Positions 55,259 through 64,000 of a DNA stretch of 64,000 nucleotides are shown here, one piece after another. Within the stretch, counting starts at the first letter, position 1. Each line of letters starts with the position of its first letter. Source of the stretch: Cryptomeria japonica (Eukaryota; Streptophyta; Pinopsida; Cupressales; Cupressaceae); assembly GCF_030272615.1 (NCBI RefSeq), contig NC_081405.1:156042454-156106453 (forward strand), written 5' to 3'. The notes under the pieces were generated by a model. That model made no database searches, was not told the origin of the DNA, and was given only the letters and a program-made list of their open reading frames with translations. Position numbers and translations under genes: made by a program.

Positions 55259-58200
55259 GTCCTTTCAAAACGCAGTTCTACCTCAACATGTCTCTCCTGC
55301 ACCATCTATCCACGATGGCCCATATTCAATGAGTTTGGAATTTAGAGCCAAGGCCCCATGATCACACTGGTTGGATTGTGTGGTGGCATGACACCATTTC
55401 CCACTTTGTGAGGTTTCTGCGTATTTATGGTAGGCAACTCACCATCTACTGGAGGTAGTTGTATGATGTGACCACCGAAGCTCTATGTGCTACTACAAAA
55501 TCTTTGGCCTTGAATCCCTTTAATTCTACCCTACAACTCCATTTAGCCCAGCTCCGCCATTAGAAACAAGTTGTTGATAGTCACTCTACTAGAGGAACTC
55601 AAATCAAAGCCAGGTTGCACTGGCTCAAGGTGGGCAATAGGGATTCTAAGGAATTCTTCCTGGCTCTACGTGCCCATCATACCTTTGTAGGGATTAAGAA
55701 AATAAAAGAGGGACAAGCTCTTCTCACCGAATTGCCTAACATATTGCAAGCCTTTGTCTGTCATTATGAGAAGGTGTTCAGAGCGCAAGGAGATTCTCCG
55801 GCCAGAACCCAAGTCTTGCAAGATTTCTTAGCCATTGTTCCCAAATGTCTCTTTGTCTCTCAATAAGCCTTTTGTGATCTCTTACTGACCATTGATGATC
55901 TGAAGGAAGCCTCTTTTTCTATGGCAGATGACAAAGCCTCGGGCTGTGATGGCTTCCCTTGTGAATTCTACAAAGCTCTTTGGCCTTGTGTTGGTCTTGA
56001 TCTTCATAAGGTCTATCTAGAAGCTTTTCATTCCCGCTCCTTGGGGAAAATGATTAACCAAGGAAACATCAAGTTTATCCCTAAGGCTGGGGACCCTAAA
56101 GACATTTGAAATTGGTAGCCGATTACCTTTCTTAATGTCCCTTATAAGATCATTGCCAAAGCTTTGGCTCTCAAGATTCGCCATCTCCTATCACTTATTG
56201 TCTATTCGGAATAGACTAGATTTATTAAATCTAGGTTTATTCTGGATAATATTATTGTTGTTTGGGAAGGAATGGACTGGGCCAGACATTCTGAACAACG
56301 GGTAATATTTGTCAGGATTGACTTCGCTAAAGCATATGATCGCATTGAGTGGCCTTTTATCTTGGCTATGCTCAAAGTCCTTGACTTTGGTCCTCGATTC
56401 ATCCACTCTATTCAGATATTATTCAGAGATGCCTTGACTTGCATCACCATTAATGGCCGATAGTCTGAAGCTTTTGGCCTTTTTAGATCCATTTTCTAGG
56501 GTTGTCCTCTAGCTCCTACTTTATAAGTTCTTGCAATGGAAGGGTTTGATTACTTTCTTGCTAATGCTATCGCTGTTGGGTGTGTCCATGGTATCTCCCT
56601 ACCCGAGTCACCTTCTCAACTTGTCAATGGCCACTTTGCGATGATTCCTTTCTCACTCTCATTGAGGACAAATATAATGTGTTGGCCGCTCTTCAGTGTC
56701 TAAACACTTTTTGTTGGCTTCTGGTTCGGCCATTCAATGGCACAAGACACAATGCTATAGGCAGTCTTTTCTTCCCACCCTACCTTGGATCCTTCATTAT
56801 GACTGGAAATGGCTTCAGCATGGCAAAATATTTCTCTTTCTGGGCATTTCTTTTTCCTTCCAATCTTCTCATTCAGATCTTTGGAATGTGGTTTTAGCCA
56901 GAATTGAGAAAAAGTTTGCCTACTGGATCACCAAGCTTCTCTCTTTGGTTGGTAAATTCCAAGTTTTCTCCAAAGTGTTGGCCGCCACCCATGTCTACTA
57001 CTCCTCATGTTGGGATCCTTCTAAGGCCTCTTACATGAAATTGGAAAGACTTCTGAGGGCCTTTCTTTGGGCCTCTAGGTCTGACCATCATGGTTTTCAT
57101 AGGGTTGCTTGGAAATACTACTATCTTCCCAAGGAATCCGAGGGCTCAGCCTTATTTCTACTCAGAACCAAGGGCTGGCCTTATGTGCTAAGTGGGTTAT
57201 CAGAGCCTTATCTGGTGATGAGGCCTGGAAAATTCTTCTCTGACATTGCATTTCTTTAGGCTTTCCTTCCAAAACGCCAACCTGGAAGGGGATTGGCTTG
57301 CAAACCCTGCTCACTATGAAAGACCCTGTTTAGATAAAAGGTACTTTTATGGTCAAAAGTATCTGGCATGCTTGGGAAGCTATCAAGCCTTGGCTTCAAT
57401 GGGCCGACGATGGCTTTCAGGATGACTTATCCATGAATCAACACAACCTCTGGTGGTCACCTCTTTTTTAGGTGCAAGGGTTACCTCTAGCCAAAATCCA
57501 GGGTGTTAGTGCTCTGCGCTTTCACAAATGTGGCATTAGAACACCTAAGGATCTATTTTCCATAACTTCTATGAGCTTTCAGTCTTGGGAGGACCTCCAG
57601 GTCCAATTTCGCCTATCTCGAGCAGATCGATAGACTTACGACCTTCTAGTCTCAGCTCTTCCCTCAAATTTACTTCATAAGCTCGGTATTTGGTCTGTTA
57701 GACCTTGGTGGAAAGACTAGAAGTGGTATCCTTGGACTCCTTTCACCAACTACAAACCCAAAATGGGTTATCTCTGGTTGGTTCCTCATTTGCCTATGGT
57801 TCATACCCTTAATCAATGATGACACTTGCAGTCTTCTCAGACTTTATGGAGATTCAGGTTTTTTGTTGTCTGGTCCACCATCACTGAACCCAAGATTGCA
57901 CACTTTGCTTGGTGTGTACTCTTTCAAGGATTTCCTTTGGGTTCCAAACTCAAGCATTTGAGAGTTCCTGATCCCCGATGCCCTTTTTGTGGTCATCCAG
58001 AAACTTTTATGCACATATTTTGGTTCTGTAGAAGAGCTCAACTGTATTGGAGATGGATTCATGACTTCTTTCAGCCTTTTCAGCCTGAGCCATTTTCCTG
58101 GCACGTGGCTCTTTTGGGTGATTTTCCTAGAATCCCCTATAAATTCTCCCAGACATGGCATGCTTTCAGAATGAAGATCCTATACACTCTTTGGAAGGAT

Positions 58201-58816
58201 AGAAATGTTGTTATTTTTTCTCACAACTGTTTGGATATTAATGTTTCTCTTTATCCTAAAGCTTGCATTTGTAACAATGTTTTAATGCAGATTCAGGTAC
58301 AAGCTGACAAGGTGGCCCTAGAGGTGGCCCACCTTCAGGAGTTCCTCCAGCACTGGGGCAATGGCCCTTGTGCGATTTCTTTGGTACTATCGGACTCTGT
58401 TTGTGTTGACCATACTCTGCCCCATGGCCGCCACCGCGCTCGCAGCTCCTCTGCCCACCGCTGTCAGACCCTGTCATCCCAGCCTCCCCACCACCCATTG
58501 GGCAGGAGAGATGATGCTTGGTGATGCCACTCAGCTTCTCCACCACGTCAAGGATCTGCCTCGGGGTGGCCCTCTTCTGCTCCTGTGACTTTTTTTCCTG
58601 TTGCTGATGGTTCTAGGTGGCCCTCTACCACCAATTCAAAGTTTCCTCGCCTGGCTTTGGTGATCTCGCCTCCTAGGCAGGAGGAAGGAGAAATTGAAAA
58701 AGATCCAGAATATGGGTGGTCTGTGCTGGACTTGACTCCTAGCCTTGCTGATGTATGGGACAAAAAAGATGATCCTGATTCTCCTTCCTCAGCTGCCACT
58801 GCTTTGGCTTCCTGAG
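55259..58816 (+). pseudogene. LINE ORF2, reverse transcriptase and zinc-finger part
   Basis: It resumes RPFKTQFYLN and runs RLHWLKVGNRDSKEFFLALR (the W-L-x-x-GDxNTxFFH block), DDKASGCDGFPCEFYKALWP, IKFIPKAG, IFVRIDFAKAYDRIEWPFIL (with catalytic Asp of DFxKAYD), and GCPLAPTL preceded by a stop. The second catalytic motif is NGHFADDSFL (FADD). The RT tail includes FQSSHSDLWN-like and AYWITKLLSLVGKFQVFSKV. Near the end a zf-RVT domain, FAWCVLFQGFPLGSKLKHLR and CPFCGHPETFMHIFWFC, is open in the 232-codon frame 57826-58524. Several frame changes occur between 56580 and 57830. There is no RNase H domain. The exact C-terminus is uncertain. Confidence 0.9.
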
Positions 58817-58960
58817 GAAGTTTTTTGATGAATAGCTTGTTTTTTTGTTTTCAGTCGCTGGCCAAGTGACTCTCGTGGGGTGATCTTGTATCCCCTAGCC
58901 TTTTTTTGTGAATATGTACCTTAATATTTTTAATTAATAGAGAAGGCCTATTCATAAAAA

Positions 58961-58975
58961 AAAATGTATTTCGAC
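58961..58975 (+). repeat. Target-site duplication of the LINE, right copy
   Basis: aaaatgtatttcgac, preceded by the LINE A-run. After it the terpene synthase frame continues as AIESLHQEELKAYSR. Confidence 0.97.
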
Positions 58976-60502
58976 GCGATTGAATCATTGCATCAGGAAG
59001 AGCTTAAAGCTTACTCTAGGTGAGTTATTCGAGATAAATATTAGTTTTTATAAAGAAGATTTTTCTTGTTAGTTTTGGGTAATTGAGGTTTTATGCGATT
59101 TATTATTAATTGGACATTGTATCTCATCAGATGGTGGATGGAGTCTCGTTTGTCTGAATTGAAATTTGATCATCATTGTCATGTAGAATATTTTTTATGG
59201 CATGTATAATTTGTGAGGATGAGAGGTATTCCACATTTAGGTTTGGCCTAGCAAAGTTCTCTGCGATTACAACATATTTAGATGATATATACAACACATA
59301 TGGAAAAATTGATGAGTTGAAACTGCTCACAGAGGCCATTAAGAAGTAAGTGTTAAATCATAGTTTGTGTAGTTATATCTAATAATACATTTATATGTGA
59401 TTATACTAATCATAGTCTTCTATGTGTCTCTTAGGTGGGATCCAACTTCTATAGACAGCCTTCCTGAATATATTAAAATTGTATATATGGAATTGTATGA
59501 CACTGTCAATGAAATGGATCGAGAAGTTGAATTGATTCAAGGCCGAAGCACTTTCATCCCCTCTAAAGATGCTGTATGAATATGATTTTTGTTATTTTAG
59601 AATGAAATTTATGTTTTCATAAAATAAATGTTTTATTTATGCTATTGTTTTTCTTAAAATATTATCAAATTTACTTAATGCTTTGAAATTTTCTTGTGGT
59701 GTTTGTATACTTATTAAAGTTATAAATCTTTGGAGAATTACAATGGGCCTAAATTTAGTTTTGTACTTTCTAATACAACCATATGTATATTGTTGTTTCT
59801 GATTCAAGCCTATTTCTTGTTTATGTAGTGGGAAGCTTATATAGATGCAATGATGCAAGAAGTTGAGTGGCTTACTAAAAGGCATATGCCAAATTTGGTA
59901 GAACACATTGGGAATGGAAAAGTTAGTTCAGGGACTCGTGCAACTACTTTGCAACCTATATTAACAATAGATGGGATTATTTCAAAAACCATTCTTCAAA
60001 AAATTGGCTATCTATCAAGGTTCAATGATATTTTATGCTTGAGCCTTCGATTAAGAGGTGAAATAAAATCATTCAAGGTATGTTATAATGTTTATTAATG
60101 ATATTCTATGTATACTAATAAAAAGTAAAAAAATGAGTTTAATGTAAGAAATGGCTTATTTATTTGATTATGAACTTCAATCCTTTGTTGTGAAGGGTGA
60201 GGTTGATCAAGGAGAAACAAATTCATCCATAGCATGCTACATGAGAGATAATCCAAGATCTATAGAAGAGGATGCACTAAATTATGTAGAGAGTTTATTA
60301 GATGAACAAATCAAAGAATTAAATTGGGAGTACTTGAAAAATGATAGTGTTCCAACTTCTAGCAAGGATTACGCTTATGACATCACAAGAGGTTCAATAA
60401 GGATTACGCTTATGGCATCACAAGAGAAATAGTTTTAGTATTTCGAATGAAGACATACAAAATCATGTAATTCAAATCCTTATTGAACCTATAACCATGT
60501 AA
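58976..60502 (+). pseudogene. Terpene synthase (gymnosperm TPS-d type), 3' half, rest of exon 6 to exon 10
   Basis: Exons by eye: 6 to 59019, 7 at 59131-59345, 8 at 59435-59573, 9 at 59829-60077 and 10 at 60196-60502. All introns are GT-AG. Exon 7 holds SRLSELKFDHHCHVEYFL, a frameshift at about 59190-59200, then ERYSTFRFGLAKF and the metal-binding LDDIYNTYG. The third position of DDxxD is Asn, not Asp. Exon 8 has WDPTSIDSLPEYIK. Exon 9 has EAYIDAMMQEVEWLTKRHMP, GTRATTLQPILT and, across the junction with exon 10, [17 protein letters not shown], which takes the place of the second metal-binding (NSE/DTE) region. Exon 10 has [20 protein letters not shown] and [20 protein letters not shown] 28-bp duplication then breaks the frame. 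The normal end (ILIEPITM) lies in another frame at 60470-60502. Ten exons fit the nine-intron gymnosperm TPS gene class. Confidence 0.93.
60364..60426 (+). repeat. 28-bp duplication near the 3' end of the terpene synthase
   Basis: The word aaggattacgcttatg continuing to cacaagag occurs at 60364-60391 and 60399-60426, with one mismatch and a 7-bp spacer. The period of 35 bp is not a multiple of three, so it shifts the frame and gives an early TAG at 60430-60432. Confidence 0.92.
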
Positions 60503-63500
60503 CCATTAATATAGTTTTACAATGTATACATTAATAAACAAATCTTTTTTATTGAATTAAGAGATATTTTATAATGTTTAATTTATGCTCAAATTTCATT
60601 AAAAAATGAGAGTTTATTTCTAATGATAGTCTATATAATGGTTCTAAGGAGAATTTTATTGATCCATGTTAAAATTTTATAGTATACTTAGGAAAATATT
60701 TTTCTTTGGTTACAAATCAAGATTATGTAATCCCTAATAGAACTAATTTATACTAGGAAAGTTCTTTAATGGGATATTTTGGTGTATTCAGAAAATCCTA
60801 TTCAATCCTTTGAGTAAATACAATTATTGTATAATCTTGTGTAAAATTTTAATTGCATTTTGTAACTTTAAGAGAATAAAATCCCTTTCATATAAATATA
60901 GGATAGTTAAATGAATAAATATCACATATATGCTACATATAATTAATTAATAATAGATGATAATTGATAATTTAAAACATTATATTAAGAATTAAACAAA
61001 AAAGGATAATAAATTCATCTATTGAAATTATGATGAAGAATAAGCTATGGTTTTTCTTAGAATTTAATCATTTATGATGACACCATAAATCATATACAAC
61101 AATAATATCACACAATTTTTTTTATATATAGTCATTGGAAGAAATTAAAGGCTACAAGGTCGCCTACTATTCAAGCAACCAAATATTGTTGTAACTAATT
61201 TTTGGGTCATCACATCACCTTACTAGTTGATATACGAAAACTCAATGAATTTTTGTGTTAATGCCCCATGGTGCAAGTCAAATATAATATAATAAAATTG
61301 AACATCAATCAAATAAAACATGAAAATAGACATTTAATCAAGGTCCAAGGAACTCAAATCATGAACAACTAAGATTCACCTCTCAAGTTCAAGAATGGAT
61401 AATATTCGCAAAGGAACCTCATTTTTTGCTCATTTCCAACTTTTTTGATTTATGGATTTTCTTGACTGAGGGAAGGACAATGTTGTCTTTGTCTATATGT
61501 CTATGATGAATATCTAGTAGAAAAAATGGTTTTGATGTGATTATTTTATGTTTCTAAAAATTAAAATTGAAAAATACAATACAATTATGTTTTCATTTTT
61601 GTATTTTCATATTTAGTTTTTAAAACACAAAATAGTCACATCTAAACTATTATGTCTACTAGATAGCCACTTCTAAAATGGATGACTTGTTCAAATTGAT
61701 TTGATGGAATATTTGCATGAATGTGGTCTATGTGTGGATGTAGAGAAGGTGGTAACAGAAACATTGAAACATCCACCCAATATCGATCATACCAAGCCTA
61801 TACTTCAAACTTTGATGCTTGACTCTATCATTGGGGTTTAGATTATTATAAACTCTGATTTTCCTAACTTCTACCTAGTCCTCATACATTGGTGAAATCA
61901 ATTCATTCATTGTCTTGATGGGTTTGATGGGAGAAATGCTGACATATCAAGAAACTCATTTGGATAAAATTATCGTTCCAACGAGGTTGCTCATGTTCTC
62001 TGTATACCATAGTTGTTTTCTACACACAATTATCACCCATTGCCACACCACATTCATCAATTCCAATGCAATCCACAAGTGAGTGTGCATCAAGGCCATC
62101 ATGAAGGTACCTAAATGTTTGTATACATACCTTGAAATCCTATATTAGAACCTCTAAAACATGTTTTAACTATATATCTATATTCATTCCAATTCAATTT
62201 GCAAAATACAATGAAGTAGGGAATGTTGTCAGTGCAGATAATATGGAAATGCATAATGGTAGTGAAGATTTTGGCCTATACCACCATAGGAAACTATTTT
62301 GTCATCGGATTGTTGTTGGGTATGAGATTCACCTCACAAGTTCAAGAATGAATTGGGTGATAATGTTAGCATAAGATGTGATGTTGAAAATGAATTGAGA
62401 GGGATGCCTTAAATAGGGATTTCACAATTTAAATTTTCTTTAGACCGACTTATATTTGGTATATTTTTACATAGAGATAGATTAGAGTAGGGTAAGACTA
62501 CTAAATTATCTTCTCATAATTCAAGGAAAAAATTTTAGACTGAGGGGAGCGGATCATCTTGGTTCTAATAGCTTTATCCTAAATTTCTAGGCATGCAAGA
62601 TAATGGGGTTCTAAAGCTAATTTCAGCTCAATAGATCAAACCATGATTTTTAGATATATAAAATATGTTTTGATAGTTGTAATTGGGGTAGGATTAAGGA
62701 TAAATCAGGATAATAAAAGATAAAGGGCACACCTAGATTTAAGGGCCCAAATAAGAGTGTGATGATGTAATAAAGTGGAATAAGACTCATATTAAATTAA
62801 ATTTTAATTAATTATAATAAAAGTCCTATAATGCATAGAGGAATAGAAAGTACTAAAATAAGTGCTAGGAGAGTGTGAAATTGGACACACTAATAAAGGT
62901 AGACATCCAGTTAATAGAGTTCCTATTAGTTTATCTTCATTTTTTTTCTCTTCTTTCGATCCAATATTGATTAAAATTTAAAAATTTTGTCCCTAAAAAT
63001 AACCCCAATAGAACCTAACTAGGTTCCTAGGAACATAACTAATCTTAGCAATAAATTTGAATGATTATAGACCAGATTTATTTTCCCAAAGGATTTTTGC
63101 TAGTTGTAGTCTATAACCCTAGATTGAGTCTTATTTAGATGGCAATCAAATGTATTCTAGATCTAATCTAAGCACATAATCAGAAAGAAAAAATTGTACA
63201 CATTATTAGGGCAATAATAGATCTCTTTATATTGATATATTAATATGAAATTCACATTCCTTATATATATCCTTTATGTTCTATCTCTACTTCTCTATTC
63301 TATCCTTATCTTTGGTCACCTAGGTCACTTAGTGACTAGATATCCTATCTATACCTATATCTCCTATTAGAGACACAAACCTTAAATGATCTCTTTATAA
63401 AATAAATTATCTACTAATCTATCTATTCTACAACTTTCTTATCAAATTACTCACTTATATCTTCAGACCAGTGCCTATATCCTATTTTCTAGTCAATCGT

Positions 63501-64000
63501 TACTTCAAAATGTACATAAACCTTTATAGTTTATATGTCTGAGTTATTTTTCCTCACCTTAAATTTTGCAGGCCAACTCATATAGATTTTGCAATTTAAA
63601 TTTCCATGCAATAATGTAATCATATCATCCGTCTCTTTGATATCAAAATCAAATGATAAAACTATGACATCGGTTTCATAATAGAATTCAACTTAGATAC
63701 CAGAAAAATGATTGAACAAAAGTTTATTACCTAAACGCATCAATATTATTTATCTAATAGTTTGTCTTGTACCTCTATAGTGTACCATCTTATTTTAATT
63801 TCTTGAGCATCCACTTGTAGATAATGAGCTATCTACCTTCAAATAGATCAACCAAATCTAAATTTTTACATTATTTTAATATCATGATATGCTCATTCAT
63901 GGTATTTATCTAATATTTTCTCTCTTTATATAAGAGATCTTTACTTAGAGACTTTGGTTGATCATTAGTACAAGTTAGAGAATAAATGCATTAAAATTTT
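60503..64000. other. Non-coding AT-rich 3' flank
   Basis: No gene, LTR pair or clear repeat family was recognised in 3.5 kb. Short frames (for example at 62132-62374) show no family features. The stretch 63200-63560 is rich in tatctatct-like words. Confidence 0.5.

Larger units (their letters stand above)
41604..58960 (+). mobile_element. L1-type LINE inserted in terpene synthase exon 6
   Basis: The LINE has a 15-bp target duplication and a short terminal A run (58956-58960 and onward into the duplication). After subtraction of the copia insert and one copy of its duplication, the LINE is about 5.74 kb, a full-length plant L1. It has ORF1 (41699-42889) and ORF2 (from 42886) overlapping by ATGA, and a 3' end of the plant LINE type (attaatagagaaggcctatt). 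It lies in the same orientation as the gene. Both ORFs carry several stops, most of them TAG. Confidence 0.95.

Noticed and set aside
58361-58815. Separate short genes at the LINE 3' end
   Set aside because: They are alternative frames of the GC-rich C-terminal tail of ORF2 and lie before the LINE end.

Overview
This is a plant nuclear window, almost certainly from a gymnosperm and most likely a conifer. The evidence is the AT-rich sequence, the near-total occupation by old LTR and non-LTR retrotransposons, and one recognisable host gene: a ten-exon terpene synthase whose protein pieces resemble the gymnosperm TPS-d class. I found no bacterial features, rRNA, tRNA gene or CRISPR array. Every coding region I can name is broken, so this is a decayed repeat landscape rather than a set of working genes.

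Layout. 1-2.4 kb: 3' end of a Ty1/copia element, its LTR, and the start of another copy. 2.5-6.5 kb: minus-strand LTR-retrotransposon remnants. 7.85-8.08 kb: a tRNA-derived SINE. 8.7-10.4 kb: a decayed ORF of about 550 codons that I cannot assign. 11.3-11.9 kb: a minus-strand RNase H remnant. 12.7-14.0 kb: a small TRIM-like element. 14.95 kb: a possible first exon. 17.9-20.3 kb: a minus-strand ORF1-like pseudogene with a LINE-like tail. 21.9-22.7 kb: a solo LTR. 24.9-31.1 kb: a Ty3/gypsy chromodomain element (minus, 5-bp target duplication). 32.7-36.4 kb: a related gypsy element that keeps only gag and protease and sits inside a second ORF1-like remnant. 37.1-39.6 kb: duplicated LINE-like tail and a satellite-like array. 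39.7-60.5 kb: the terpene synthase locus. 60.5-64 kb: AT-rich, nothing recognised.

The terpene synthase locus is the most informative part. An L1-type LINE (41604-58960, 15-bp target duplication) sits inside exon 6. A copia element (43643-55253, target duplication gcaac) sits in the LINE's ORF2. A solo LTR (49509-53447, target duplication atctt) sits in the copia 3' untranslated region. A 2.8-kb LTR element without coding capacity (50245-53041, target duplication cactc) sits in that solo LTR. Each level has target-site duplications, and removing an insert rejoins the sequence underneath. Counted by eye, LTR divergence falls from roughly 9% in the copia element to roughly 2% in the innermost element, which agrees with the nesting order.

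Many premature stops in the LINE and copia frames are TAG where the family has Gln or Trp. That is the pattern expected from deamination of methylated CHG sites. I see no active system here; the novelty lies in the nesting record, the coding-free elements and two unassigned ORF families.
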